A stretch of DNA of 64,000 bases from Niveispirillum irakense DSM 11586. Lineage in GTDB: Bacteria > Pseudomonadota > Alphaproteobacteria > Azospirillales > Azospirillaceae. Position numbers and translations under genes: made by a program. Below are positions 44,750-54,362 of the stretch, one piece after another; within the stretch, counting starts at the first letter, position 1; each line of letters begins with the position of its first letter. The DNA lies in assembly GCF_000429645.1 (NCBI RefSeq), contig NZ_KE386936.1:133564-197563 (forward strand), in the 5' to 3' direction. The notes below the pieces were generated by a model that was not told the origin of the DNA, made no database searches, and saw only the letters and a program-made list of their open reading frames with translations.

Positions 44750-47491
44750 ATGCATCGCCCCGCCCTGAAATCGGTGCTGCTGGCCACCGCCGTCGCGCTT
44801 GCCCCCTTCGCCGCCGCCCATGCGGATGAACCCGTTCTCCTGGAAGAAATTCTGGTCGTCGCCAACCGCTATCAGGCGACCGACGTCCAGATGCAGTCCA
44901 CCAACAGCGTCTCAATCCTCTCTACCGAGGATCTGGAACATACGGCTGTGCATAATGTGGCCGAAGCCCTGGGCCTGCTGCCGGGCGTGACGGTGGTGAA
45001 TACCGGCCAGTCCTTCTTTGGCGGCATTGATGGTGCGGCGCGTGGTGAGGGCATGTTTGCCGCCGTGCGCGGCCTGAACAGCGAATATAATGTCAACATG
45101 ATCAACGGCGTCACCGTGGCCCAGGGCATGCCCTACAGCCGCGGTGTGAAGCTGAGCCTGCTGCCGCCGTCGGGCCTGCAAACCATTGCGCTGAACAAGA
45201 CTTCCACCGCCGATATGGATGGCGATGCCATCGGCGGCACCATCGATTTCCGTACCCCCACGGCCTATGATTTCAAGCAGGATGTCAGTGCCAGCATGAC
45301 CCTGTCCGGCCGGATGGAAAGCCGGGCCCGCGATTATGATGATAGCGGCCTGGGCGCCGGTGCCGCCGGCGATCTGGCCTTCAAGTTTGGCCAGGATAAC
45401 CAGTTCGGCGTCTATGTCAGCGCCTATTACGACAAGCGCAACTTCGCCAACAGCCAGATGGCAGGTGCCATGGCCGCCCGCGGAGACGGGGGCTGGGCCT
45501 ATGCGCTGACCAGCGATGCCGGCGGCTCCACCAGCGCGCCCGGCCTGGACCCCTTATCCAACATCGTGCAGACGGGCGTGAATATTGGCGTGTCCAACGG
45601 CAGCACCGAACGGTACGGCGGCAACCTGTCGCTGGACTGGCGCCCGGATGATACGCTGCAGGCCTATTTCCGCGCCTCCTACGCCTTTGCCGAGACGATC
45701 CAGAACAGCACCTTCAGCCAGATCGTCAGCACCAATAAGGGCCGCATCCGGCAGCCCAGCGGCCTGTATGCCCTGGATATCCAGAAGTTCCGTACCTCGG
45801 TCTGGTATGAAACCAACCCGGAAAAGGCCGACCTTTCCACCTATCAACTGGGCGCTGACAAGAAGGTCGGCAACTGGACGATCTCCCCGCAGCTTTTCTA
45901 CAGCACGGGTAACAATAACCGCCCGGACCATCTGGAAGCCTCGGTCCGTAACGACCAGTTCAGCGCCAATGACCGCTGGAACTATGGCGGCGGCGTTTCC
46001 ATGGGGTACGAGAACAACCTCCCCATCCCGCTGCTGACGCCGGAAATGTTCAATGCGCTGGATAATGCCGGCACGGCCCTGTTCGCCCGCCGCGCCGGTC
46101 AGTTGACCTCGCAATATAGCGGCCAGGACAAGCGCGGCGGCAAGATCGACATCCAGCATGATTTTGACGAAGGCAGCCTGAAATACGTCAAGTTCGGTGC
46201 GAAATATATCGACAGCCAGCGCAAGGTGACCAACCGCGACTGGACCAACGCCTATTTCTCCGATCTGGTCGGCGGCCGTCCCACCTGGGCCAGCCTGGGC
46301 ATCGCCAATGGCACCTATGACGAGATTTTCCCCGGCAAATATAGCTGGTCGGTGCCCAAGATCGACCATGACCGGATGCTGGAACTGTTCCGCCAGTACC
46401 AGACGCCCGCCAGCTTTGATAGCTGCGGTGCGGGCCGCCCCTATGTGGACAATATGAACTGCAACACCCAGAAGGGCAGCGAGGCCGTCAGCTCCGCCTA
46501 TGTCATGGGCCAGTGGCAGTTGGGCGATCTGGAACTGATCCCCGGCCTGCGCTTTGAACATACCGAGATCAAGAACACCTTCTGGGAACTGCCGGCCAGC
46601 AGCAGCGTCGGCGGCAACTGGGCCAAGACCGACACGACCTATAATGAGTTGCTGCCCAGCCTCCACGCCAACTGGCGCCCGGACGAGGACAGCGTGTACC
46701 GCGCGGCGGTCTGGACCTCCTACACCCGTCCGGCCTTTGTGCAGTTGGCCGGCGGCGCCCGTTATGACCTGTCGGATGATGGCGTCACCACCATCACCAT
46801 GGGCAACCCGGACCTGAAGCCGATCCGGTCCCTGAATGTCGATCTGTCGGGTGAATGGCGCAGCGACTGGGGCGGCTACGCCTCCTTCGGCGGCTATTAC
46901 AAGCACCTGTCGGATTATCTCTATGAAAATGGCTCCGACGGCGTGAACGCGGCCCTGGGTGGCAGCGGTCGCACCCGCACCATCACCCCGCAGAATGGCG
47001 GCGATGGCGATGTCTATGGCCTGGAACTGAGCCTGCGGCAGAAGTTCAAGGATCTGCCGGCCCCGTTTGATGGTTTCGGCATCGGCGGTAACCTGACCCG
47101 GCAATGGACCAAGGTGGACCTGGGTAACGACACGGTGGGCCGTGATCAGCGCATCCAGAATGCGCCGGAATGGCTGGCCAATGCCCAGTTGTTCTATGAA
47201 TATGAAGGCTTCACCTTCGACATCATCTATAATTACACCGGCAGCTACGTCTCCGTTTACAACTACCTGAACCAGCCCGGCACCTGGGATAATCTCTGGG
47301 TCCGTCCGAACACCCGTCTTGACCTGCATACGGGCTATAAGTTCGAGAATGGCTTCAGCGTCGATCTCTCGGTGTCCAACCTGCTGGGCGACTACACCTA
47401 CTGGTCGCATGTGGGCAAGAAGAGCTTGGCCATCTCCGACGTGGTGGATAGCGGCACGACCAGCCTGCTGACCGTCAAATACACGTATTGA
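44750..47491 (+). CDS. TonB-dependent outer-membrane receptor
   Basis: 913 aa from the ATG at 44750, after GAGG; the frame extends back to 44675 but the signal peptide (MHRPALKSVLLATAVALAPFAAAHA) fixes the start. A TonB-box-like stretch LLEEILVVANRY is followed by the plug (SVSILSTEDLEHTAVHNVAEALGLLPGVTVV, AAVRGLNSEYNVNMINGVTVAQGMPY). It ends in a 22-strand barrel with terminal TSLLTVKYTY. It lacks the extra N-terminal STN domain of the paralogue at 49260. The two share the sequences MPYSR and DGDAIGG plus neighbours. Substrate unknown; a phosphorylated or glycosidic nutrient is plausible. Confidence 0.88.
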   Translation: MHRPALKSVLLATAVALAPFAAAHADEPVLLEEILVVANRYQATDVQMQSTNSVSILSTEDLEHTAVHNVAEALGLLPGVTVVNTGQSFFGGIDGAARGEGMFAAVRGLNSEYNVNMINGVTVAQGMPYSRGVKLSLLPPSGLQTIALNKTSTADMDGDAIGGTIDFRTPTAYDFKQDVSASMTLSGRMESRARDYDDSGLGAGAAGDLAFKFGQDNQFGVYVSAYYDKRNFANSQMAGAMAARGDGGWAYALTSDAGGSTSAPGLDPLSNIVQTGVNIGVSNGSTERYGGNLSLDWRPDDTLQAYFRASYAFAETIQNSTFSQIVSTNKGRIRQPSGLYALDIQKFRTSVWYETNPEKADLSTYQLGADKKVGNWTISPQLFYSTGNNNRPDHLEASVRNDQFSANDRWNYGGGVSMGYENNLPIPLLTPEMFNALDNAGTALFARRAGQLTSQYSGQDKRGGKIDIQHDFDEGSLKYVKFGAKYIDSQRKVTNRDWTNAYFSDLVGGRPTWASLGIANGTYDEIFPGKYSWSVPKIDHDRMLELFRQYQTPASFDSCGAGRPYVDNMNCNTQKGSEAVSSAYVMGQWQLGDLELIPGLRFEHTEIKNTFWELPASSSVGGNWAKTDTTYNELLPSLHANWRPDEDSVYRAAVWTSYTRPAFVQLAGGARYDLSDDGVTTITMGNPDLKPIRSLNVDLSGEWRSDWGGYASFGGYYKHLSDYLYENGSDGVNAALGGSGRTRTITPQNGGDGDVYGLELSLRQKFKDLPAPFDGFGIGGNLTRQWTKVDLGNDTVGRDQRIQNAPEWLANAQLFYEYEGFTFDIIYNYTGSYVSVYNYLNQPGTWDNLWVRPNTRLDLHTGYKFENGFSVDLSVSNLLGDYTYWSHVGKKSLAISDVVDSGTTSLLTVKYTY

Positions 47492-47530
47492 TCCCAATAG
47501 CTGGAGCCTCAAACACCGCACGAGCGGCGC

Positions 47531-47576
47531 GGCGGCAGTTGCCGCCGTGCCCACGGTCATAGGGCATGACCGTGGG
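47531..47576 (+). terminator. Two tandem hairpins after the TonB receptor gene
   Basis: GGCGGCA/TGCCGCC (47531-47546, 2-nt loop) is followed by CCCACGGTCAT/ATGACCGTGGG (47550-47576, 11-bp stem, 5-nt loop). Neither has a strong T-tract. They separate the receptor gene from the sigma factor gene and could stop or reduce read-through. Confidence 0.5.
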
Positions 47577-47687
47577 TAAGAGCTTGGTTGTGTTACGGTC
47601 GGCCCCCTCACCGGGGCCGGCCATTTTCTCTGATCGCCCGGCGTTTGCGCGCGTGACACAGCCGCCCTGCGCCGATGGAGAGCTGCC

Positions 47688-48293
47688 ATGTCCGCCACCG
47701 TCATCAAACTGCAACCCGCATCCGCTAGGACCACACACGCCAATATGCATGGCCGCAAGGCCCAGGCTGGATGCGGAAGAATGGCGGATCAATCCCGGAC
47801 CCTGGCGGATGCCGAGCATCAATCGATGCTGCGGGCCTATTTCACCCGCCAGATCGGCGGCGGCAGTGATGTGGAAGATTATGTGCAGGACGTTTTCGTC
47901 CGGGTGCTGAGTGCTGCCCCGGCCGAACGGGTGGGGAACTGGCGCGGCTTTTTGCTGCGTGTTGCGTCCAGCCTGCTGGTCGACCGGTTCCGCCGCGACC
48001 GTGCCCGGCTGCGCGACCAGCATCAGGAACTGGATGAGGCCGGGGAGCTGATCGACGATCAGGCGATCAGCCCCGAACAGGCGCTGATCGGGCGCGAGAA
48101 TCTGGAACGCCTGGAAGAGGCGTTGAAGCAGGTTGATCCCATAGCCCGCAACGTGTTCCTGCTGGTGCGTGTCGATGGGATGCGCCATCGCGACGTGGCG
48201 GAACGGCTGGGCATGGATACGCGGACGGTCACACGGCTGGTGGACCGCACGCTGGTGCATCTGGGCCGCTCTATGGCGGAGACGGAACAGTGA
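47688..48293 (+). CDS. ECF RNA polymerase sigma factor (FecI-type)
   Basis: 201 aa, ATG with GGAGAG 5-10 nt upstream. Sigma region 2: AYFTRQIGGGSDVEDYVQDVFVRVL (about residues 50-73). Region 4: RHRDVAERLGMDTRTVTRLVDRTLVHL (about residues 166-192). The first 45 residues are low-complexity and may not be conserved. It is immediately followed by a FecR-type anti-sigma gene, with start and stop overlapping, so the pair is translationally coupled. The pair probably controls the receptor gene downstream and perhaps the upstream paralogue. Confidence 0.9.
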   Translation: MSATVIKLQPASARTTHANMHGRKAQAGCGRMADQSRTLADAEHQSMLRAYFTRQIGGGSDVEDYVQDVFVRVLSAAPAERVGNWRGFLLRVASSLLVDRFRRDRARLRDQHQELDEAGELIDDQAISPEQALIGRENLERLEEALKQVDPIARNVFLLVRVDGMRHRDVAERLGMDTRTVTRLVDRTLVHLGRSMAETEQ

Positions 48294-49279
48294 TGACGGG
48301 CGACCCGGAACAACAGATTTTGGATCAGGCAGCAGAATGGATGCGCCTGTCAGCATCCGGCAAGCTGGGCCCCGACCAGCAGACGGCTTTGAAAGCATGG
48401 CTGCGCGCCAGTCCGGACCATGTGGCAGCGATGGATATCGTGTCGCGTGCCTGGATTGCTGCCGGCGCCATCAATGATCAGGGCCGGATGCGCCCCGACA
48501 TGCTGCGCGCCCGCAATTTCCGCATCGCCCGCAGCACCGGCAGCCGCCGTTCCTGGCGGGGGCCGGTGCTGGCCGGCTTCGGCATGGCGGCGATGTGCCT
48601 GCTGGCCGTGATCGGCTGGCAGGGATCGGTGACGGAGGCTGATTATGCCAGCGGCCCTGGCGAGGGGCACAGTATCGAACTGGCCGATGGCACATCGGTG
48701 CGGCTGGATGCCGGCACAAGGCTGCATGTGCGCATCGACCCCCTGTCCCGTCAGGTCACCCTGTATCAGGGGGAAGCGGAATTTGACGTGGCGCATGAGA
48801 AACTGCGCCCCTTCACGGTCGCCGCCCGCGATCTGGTAGTGCATGATCTGGGCACCCGCTTCACCGTCCGCCACCGGGCGGACAAGGTGCGCGTCGTGCT
48901 GCTGGAAGGGGCCGCCGATGTGCGCGACGGTCAGAATGGGCGCGTACTGTCGGTGCTGAAACCGGGCCAGCAGGTGGAAAGCAAGGCACCTGGGGCGGCG
49001 CTGCGACTGTCGGCGGCCAATCTGGGCCGGGTGCTGGCCTGGCGCGACCGGCAGGCCGTGTTTGAGGACACCCCCCTTGCTGAAGCGCTGACAGAGGTGG
49101 AGGCCCGCACCGGCGTGCGGATGCGGCTGGCCGATCCAGCGCTTGCCGCGCTGAAGGTCAGCGGGGTTTTCCACACCGCCGATATCAGCGGCTTTCTCAA
49201 CGCCCTGACCCTACTGCACCCGCTATCCTGGCGCCAGACGGCACCGGGGGAGTATCAGCTTGAGCCGCGGCGGCGCTGA
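48293..49279 (+). CDS. FecR-family anti-sigma factor
   Basis: 328 aa from the ATG at 48293 (a GTG at 48290 is possible), overlapping the sigma stop as TGATG. Cytosolic DUF4880-like head: EQQILDQAAEWMRLSASGKLG and ALKAWLRASPDHVAAMDIV. A membrane helix lies at about residues 84-103 (VLAGFGMAAMCLLAVIGWQ). The periplasmic FecR domain runs through IELADGTSVRLDAGTRLHV, GEAEFDVAH and FTVRHRADKVRVVLLEGAADV, and ends with a short STN-like segment. The signal would come from the periplasmic STN domain of the receptor at 49260. Confidence 0.88.
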   Translation: MTGDPEQQILDQAAEWMRLSASGKLGPDQQTALKAWLRASPDHVAAMDIVSRAWIAAGAINDQGRMRPDMLRARNFRIARSTGSRRSWRGPVLAGFGMAAMCLLAVIGWQGSVTEADYASGPGEGHSIELADGTSVRLDAGTRLHVRIDPLSRQVTLYQGEAEFDVAHEKLRPFTVAARDLVVHDLGTRFTVRHRADKVRVVLLEGAADVRDGQNGRVLSVLKPGQQVESKAPGAALRLSAANLGRVLAWRDRQAVFEDTPLAEALTEVEARTGVRMRLADPALAALKVSGVFHTADISGFLNALTLLHPLSWRQTAPGEYQLEPRRR

Positions 49280-52244
49280 TCCCTGCCCTGGCCGCACGGT
49301 CGCGGCCATCGCGCTGGGGGCCGCCCTGCTGGCGGGGGGCGCTGCTTATGCTGAGCCGGGGCAGCCGCATACCCTGTCGGATGCGCTCTTGTCGCTGGCA
49401 CGGCAATCAGGCCGCAACCTGCTGTTTAAGGGGGCCGCCCTGCCGCCGCGCAAGGCCCCGGCCCTACCGGAAGGGGCCAGCTTCCGGGCATCCCTGGACC
49501 TGCTGCTGGCCGGCACTGGCCTGACCTACCGCGAACAGCCCGACGGCACCGTCGTTATCCTGCCCGCCCCGCCGCACCGGCCCGTCGCGGCCCCACCCGA
49601 ACCCGTAGCGGAAATTCTGGTGATGGGGCAGCGACCGCAGGACCGGTTTGCCGCCGAACTGCGCTCCCCCCTGCCCGCCCATATCCTGCCGGCAACGGAA
49701 TTCAACCGCGCCGCCGACCGCAACATGGCGGAATTGCTGGGCCGCCTGCCCGGCGTCAATGTGATGATGACCTCCCTGCAGGGCGATCTGGGCGGCATCG
49801 ACCGCGCGGCCCGGGCGGAAGGACAGTCGGTCGCCATCAGGGGCCTGGGCGGCGCCTATAGCCAGGTGCTGATGGATGGCATCAACATGGCCCAGAGCAT
49901 GCCCTATAGCCGGGATGTGCAATTGAGCCTGCTGCCCCCCTTCGGCCCCGACGCGCTGCATCTGGAAACTGCGCTGACGGCGGACAAGGATGGCGATGCC
50001 ATCGGCGGCATCATCGATTTCCGCAGCGCCAGCGCCTTTGATCTGGGGCCGGAACGGACCCGCATCACGCTGCGCGGCAGTTGGGCCTCCCGCACGGGTG
50101 ATTATCACCTGTCCGGGTCCGGTGGCGGAGGCGAGATGGAAGGGTCGCGCCTGTTCGGGCGGGACAATGCCATCGGGCTGGTGCTGCGCGCCCATGCCGA
50201 CAGCCGTCCTTTCAGCAGCCTGCAGCAGACCTATCAGACCGGTCAGTTCGACTATGCCATCACCGATGCCGCCGGGAATAATCCGGCCGGCATGGATGCG
50301 GGCCAAAACCTGATTGCCACGTCCCTGAACGCGCAGTTCGTGCGGGGCCGTACCAAACGGCGTGGCGCATCGCTTGCCCTGGACTGGCAGCCCGATGCGC
50401 CCTACAGCGCCTTTCTGCGCGCCGGGTGGAACCGCGCCGATACCGAACAGGATGTCTATCAGGTGGGGTTCCAGGGCGGGCGGGATGCCAGTTTCACCAC
50501 CCGCCTTCCCATCGGCAATGGGCTGTACCAGACACAAAGCGTGAAGAACCAGTTGCATTACTGGTTCCAGACCAACCCGGACGAGGCGGAACTGCTGACC
50601 CTGCAGGGCGGCGGGGAAATCAAAGCCGGCCCCCTGACCCTGCGCCCCTACCTGTTCCATAGCTGGGGCCGCAACGACAAGCCACGCCATATCGAAGTGT
50701 CATTCTGGAACAGTCGCGGCACCACGGTGGATGAAGGGCTGGTGATGGCCGATCAGGGTGGCTATCCCACCCCCCTGCTGGGGCCGAAAATGCTGGCCCT
50801 GCTGGCTGATGCCGCTTCGGTTCCCGCCTCCAATCTGGGGGAATATACCACCCTGACCAGCCGTCAGACCAAGGATGGCGGCGGGCTGGATATGGAGACG
50901 GGAACGGAGACAGCCAAGCTGCAAGCCGGCGTCAAGCGGGTGCGCAGCGACAACAGCGTCACCCGCCGCAACCAGCGGCCCCAGGATAGCGGCGGTGCCG
51001 CCGCCCTGCCCCCCGGCACAAGGTTGGGCGATCTGGCCGCGCTCGGCCTGTCCGACGGGGCCTGGGTGACAGTGGCCAAGGGGCTTTATGATTATCAGGT
51101 GCCCCTGATCGACCAGGGACTGCTGCTGGCCCGGTTCCGCGCCAATGAAGCCGGCTTCGTCTGGACCCCGGATGAATATAACGGCAACAGCATGCGCGGG
51201 CAGGAGGAGGTCACCGCCGCCTATCTGCAGGCCGACCTGCGAAAGGGGCCCTTCCAGTTCCTTCCCGGTCTGCGGGTGGAAGGGGCGAAGATCAATACGC
51301 TCTACTGGCTGTCCGGCAACCAGGGTGTGCCGGCGGGCAATGTCCCCTATGGCTGGAACCGGGGGGAAAGCCGCTATAAGGCGTGGTTGCCGCGCCTGCT
51401 GGTCAATTATACGCCCGATAAGGATCAGCGTTACCGGCTGGCCGTCTGGACCGGGCAGGTGCGCCCTGCCCTGTACCAGCTTTCGGGCAGTGCCACGGCC
51501 AGACGCGATGCCGATGGCACCCTGACCCTTATCCAGGGCAATCCCGACCTGAAGGCCGTATCGGCGTTGAATGTCGATCTGGGCGGGGAATGGCGCTGGC
51601 CCGGCGGCCATGCCGGCCTGTCGCTCTATCACAAGCGGTTACGGCATTATCTTTATGATGCCGGCGCCAATTATAATGGCATTGCCGATGGTGGGGAAAG
51701 CGGGCTGCGACTGCTCAAACCCTTCAATGGTGGCACGGCGCAGCTTTGGGGGGCGGAGCTGGCGGCGGCCCAGGCGCTGACCTTCCTGCCCGACCCGCTG
51801 AACGCCCTGGTGCTGGAAGCCAGCCTGAACAGCCAGCGAAGCCGCGTCCATCTGCACATGCCGGAACTGGCCCCGGTGGAGCGGCTGCAATATGCGCCCG
51901 ACTGGCAGATCAACAGCCGCCTTCGCTATGCGGCCGAGGATTGGTCCCTGTCAGCCAGTTACACCTGGTCGGACGCCTATATCCAGAAATATGGGCTGCA
52001 CGGCCTGTCTGGCAGCGGCAGCCCCATGAATGGCAGTGGGCTGAATGTCTGGGTCCGCCCGTCGCAACGGCTGGACCTGCAGGGCGACTGGCAGATGTCG
52101 CCCAATGTCGCCCTGGAATTTTCCATCCGCAACCTGCTGAACGACCTTGCCTATCGCGCCACCATCGGTCGGCACAGTGATGCCGTGCCCGAAACCATCG
52201 CCAGCGGCCGCAGCGCCCAGATGGTGCTGCGGCTGGACTTCTGA
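49260..52244 (+). CDS. TonB-dependent receptor with N-terminal STN signalling domain
   Basis: 994 aa, TTG start preceded by GGGGGAG 8 nt upstream, overlapping the fecR stop by 20 bp. A signal peptide (TVAAIALGAALLAGGAAYA) is followed by an STN domain at about residues 37-115 (HTLSDALLSLARQSGRNLLF, GLTYREQPDGTVVILP), the surface that contacts FecR. The TonB box and plug (RLPGVNVMMTSLQGDLGGID) and a barrel ending SAQMVLRLDF come next. It is a clear paralogue of the receptor at 44750 but with the signalling domain added. Together with the sigma and anti-sigma pair it forms a substrate-sensing uptake system. Confidence 0.9.
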   Translation: MSRGGADPCPGRTVAAIALGAALLAGGAAYAEPGQPHTLSDALLSLARQSGRNLLFKGAALPPRKAPALPEGASFRASLDLLLAGTGLTYREQPDGTVVILPAPPHRPVAAPPEPVAEILVMGQRPQDRFAAELRSPLPAHILPATEFNRAADRNMAELLGRLPGVNVMMTSLQGDLGGIDRAARAEGQSVAIRGLGGAYSQVLMDGINMAQSMPYSRDVQLSLLPPFGPDALHLETALTADKDGDAIGGIIDFRSASAFDLGPERTRITLRGSWASRTGDYHLSGSGGGGEMEGSRLFGRDNAIGLVLRAHADSRPFSSLQQTYQTGQFDYAITDAAGNNPAGMDAGQNLIATSLNAQFVRGRTKRRGASLALDWQPDAPYSAFLRAGWNRADTEQDVYQVGFQGGRDASFTTRLPIGNGLYQTQSVKNQLHYWFQTNPDEAELLTLQGGGEIKAGPLTLRPYLFHSWGRNDKPRHIEVSFWNSRGTTVDEGLVMADQGGYPTPLLGPKMLALLADAASVPASNLGEYTTLTSRQTKDGGGLDMETGTETAKLQAGVKRVRSDNSVTRRNQRPQDSGGAAALPPGTRLGDLAALGLSDGAWVTVAKGLYDYQVPLIDQGLLLARFRANEAGFVWTPDEYNGNSMRGQEEVTAAYLQADLRKGPFQFLPGLRVEGAKINTLYWLSGNQGVPAGNVPYGWNRGESRYKAWLPRLLVNYTPDKDQRYRLAVWTGQVRPALYQLSGSATARRDADGTLTLIQGNPDLKAVSALNVDLGGEWRWPGGHAGLSLYHKRLRHYLYDAGANYNGIADGGESGLRLLKPFNGGTAQLWGAELAAAQALTFLPDPLNALVLEASLNSQRSRVHLHMPELAPVERLQYAPDWQINSRLRYAAEDWSLSASYTWSDAYIQKYGLHGLSGSGSPMNGSGLNVWVRPSQRLDLQGDWQMSPNVALEFSIRNLLNDLAYRATIGRHSDAVPETIASGRSAQMVLRLDF

Positions 52245-52259
52245 CCCCCCTTTTTCCCC

Positions 52260-53507
52260 ATGATCAAGGAAACCCTTGTCTTGAAACGCCTTGTCCTGGC
52301 CGTGCTGGCCACCCTTGTCGCCGCCCCTGCCCTGGCCGCCACCGACCCCGCACCGGGTCCGGGCTGGAAACTGGAACGGTCGGTGCTGCTGCTGCGTCAT
52401 GGGCTGCGCACGCCGCTGGAAACAGAGGCCGCGGTGACCGGCTTGAACGACCTGCCCCTGCCGGCCTGGAAGGAACCCGCCAGCCTGCTGACGGAACATG
52501 GCGTGAAAGCCACCCGCCTGCTGGGCGCCTATCTGCGCGACTGGACCGCCGCGGGCCAGATTTTGCCGGCCAATGACTGCCCGGCGGAAGGCACGGTCGA
52601 TATCTGGACCAACAGCGCCGCGCGCACGATCAGCACCGGGCAAGCCCTGGCCGAAGGGCTGGCCCCTGGCTGCAATGTCAAGGTTTCCCACCTGCCACCC
52701 GGCACCCGCGATCCGCTGTTCAGCCCACCCAGCGAGATGACGGGCTTCAAGCCGGAAGAGGCTATTGCATCCATCCGGGCGGAAAAAGGCGACCCGCAAA
52801 GCATCACCGCGCCCTATAAGGCGGAAATCGCCTTGATGGAAAAGGCCCTTGGCTGCGACCGCCGCAGCCCGCCCTGTGACATTGCCGGCACCAAGGCCAC
52901 GCTGTCTTTGTCCGCCGATGGCAAAGGGATCGACATGCTCGGGCCGATCTATATCACCTCGGGCACGGCCCAGGTCTTCCTGCTGCAATATCTGGAAGGG
53001 CTGCCGATGAAGGATGTGGCCTGGGGCCGGCTGGATGCGGGCGAACTGGCGCGGGTTTCCCGTCTGCATGCCCTGCTGTTCGAGGTTTATGCAAGGCCGC
53101 ATTACATGGCCCGCCACACGGCTTTCAAGATGGCCCCGCGCGTGCTGGACGCCCTGTCGGCGGACAAGGGCCCGGCCCTGACCCTGCTGATCGGGCATGA
53201 TAATAATGTCGCCGCACTCTCCAGCCTGCTGGATGTGCATTTCCAGGTCGATGGCTATGGCCAGGATGATCCGCCCATCGGCGGCGGCCTGCGCTTTGAA
53301 CGCTGGCGCGATCCGGCGGGTGCCGTGTGGGTGCGGCTGGCCTATGTGGCCCAGACGCCGGACCAGATCCGCCATCTGGCCCCGCTTTCGAGGACCGAGC
53401 CGCCCTTCACGGAAATCCTGCCCATCCCCGGCTGTGCCGATACGGGCGATTTCTGCCGGATCGACCGGTTCACCACCCTGATCGGACAGGCGCTAGTGAG
53501 CCGCTGA
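52260..53507 (+). CDS. Periplasmic histidine-type acid phosphatase (phytase-like)
   Basis: 415 aa from the ATG at 52260; a TTG at 52281 with AAGGAAA upstream would also give a full signal peptide (LVLAVLATLVAAPALA). The catalytic motif RHGLRTP is at residues 46-52 and the HD proton donor pair is in LIGHDNNVAAL (about residue 312). It has no membrane anchor after the signal, so it should be periplasmic. The family includes glucose-1-phosphatase and phytase. Its gene is 15 bp after the TonB receptor gene, so they are likely co-expressed. The receptor may import the phosphate ester and this enzyme dephosphorylates it. Confidence 0.85.
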   Translation: MIKETLVLKRLVLAVLATLVAAPALAATDPAPGPGWKLERSVLLLRHGLRTPLETEAAVTGLNDLPLPAWKEPASLLTEHGVKATRLLGAYLRDWTAAGQILPANDCPAEGTVDIWTNSAARTISTGQALAEGLAPGCNVKVSHLPPGTRDPLFSPPSEMTGFKPEEAIASIRAEKGDPQSITAPYKAEIALMEKALGCDRRSPPCDIAGTKATLSLSADGKGIDMLGPIYITSGTAQVFLLQYLEGLPMKDVAWGRLDAGELARVSRLHALLFEVYARPHYMARHTAFKMAPRVLDALSADKGPALTLLIGHDNNVAALSSLLDVHFQVDGYGQDDPPIGGGLRFERWRDPAGAVWVRLAYVAQTPDQIRHLAPLSRTEPPFTEILPIPGCADTGDFCRIDRFTTLIGQALVSR

Positions 53508-53539
53508 TCAGGAGATCCGGTGACGGGCGGGCAGCATCC

Positions 53540-53556
53540 GGCAGGCTCGACCTGCC
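53540..53556. terminator. Hairpin between convergent phosphatase and beta-barrel genes
   Basis: GGCAGG pairs with CCTGCC across 5 nt at 53540-53556, with AAAAAT on the right side of the + strand a few bases later. It sits in the 51-bp gap between two convergent genes and could end transcription in both directions. Confidence 0.4.
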
Positions 53557-53558
53557 CG

Positions 53559-54362
53559 TCAAAAATCCAGCCATAAGGCCAGAAGGAAGCCGGTTTCGTC
53601 GCCATCATTGCGACCGCCGATCGCCTGATTGACGCCCGCCTGCAGCCTGACAGTGTCGGTGAGGCGACGCACGACGGAGAACTGGGCCTTGTAGCGGCGG
53701 AAATCGCCATAGCCCGGCCCGGCATCGCCGACGGAGATGGTGTTGAAATTCTGCAGCAGCACCATCCAATCGGCATTGGGGCGCAGGCCCAGCGTCAGGT
53801 CCAGGCTGGCCTCGTCCGCCGGTGCGCCGGTGCGCTGGCGCCAGGCCGTCTGACCATCAAAGAAGCCCGGCAGGCCCAGAAAGGTGAGGTTGGTGCCATA
53901 AAGCGCCCGCATCTCCAGATCGACATGGCCGGAGCCCAGGGCCGGGCTGTCATCCTTGTCATAGAAGAAGGGCAGGCGCACCATCGGCTGTAGGGAGAAA
54001 ACCGACCCCTCCCCCCGCCACAGGGCGAAGGTGCCGCCGACCTCCGTATCGGTCAGGCCCGATGTATGATCGGTGCCGCCGCCGGTGCGGTCAGCGGACA
54101 GGCGCTGGATCGTCGGTTTCAGGAACAGGCTGCTGTCCGGCCCCACCCCATAGGTGAAATAGGGCGTCAGTTCCCATTTGCGGAATTCCAGGGTCCGGCC
54201 ACTGTCGCGCCCGTCAAAACCGGTGTCGGAGGTGGAGGTGGCCAGCGTGGTGATAAGCTGGCCTGTCCCTTCTGCCTGCGGCCAGGCGCCCGCCGCCGCC
54301 GGGCCAGCCGATGCCAGCATGCCAAGGCACAGCAGGGGCAAAAGGGCGGCAAATCGCTTCAT
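53559..54362 (-). CDS. Predicted outer-membrane beta-barrel protein of unknown function
   Basis: 267 aa. A Sec signal peptide (MKRFAALLPLLCLGMLASAGPAAAGA) is followed by a string of short amphipathic strands (LEFRKWELTPYFTYGVG, SLFLKPTIQRLS, EVGGTFALWRG, FSLQPMVRLPFFY, AQFSVVRRLTD) and a terminal LLALWLDF, the aromatic ending of a barrel. I recognise no named family. It overlaps the stop of the regulator gene upstream at a single position (54362), and so is probably the last gene of the leftward exopolysaccharide unit. It could be the outer-membrane outlet, though it is far smaller than BcsC-like barrels with TPR regions. Confidence 0.65.
   Translation of the reverse strand: MKRFAALLPLLCLGMLASAGPAAAGAWPQAEGTGQLITTLATSTSDTGFDGRDSGRTLEFRKWELTPYFTYGVGPDSSLFLKPTIQRLSADRTGGGTDHTSGLTDTEVGGTFALWRGEGSVFSLQPMVRLPFFYDKDDSPALGSGHVDLEMRALYGTNLTFLGLPGFFDGQTAWRQRTGAPADEASLDLTLGLRPNADWMVLLQNFNTISVGDAGPGYGDFRRYKAQFSVVRRLTDTVRLQAGVNQAIGGRNDGDETGFLLALWLDF

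Noticed and set aside
45554..47758. A long leftward open frame across the first TonB receptor
   Set aside because: Same effect of codon bias in a GC-rich gene; the forward frame has a full TonB receptor layout.
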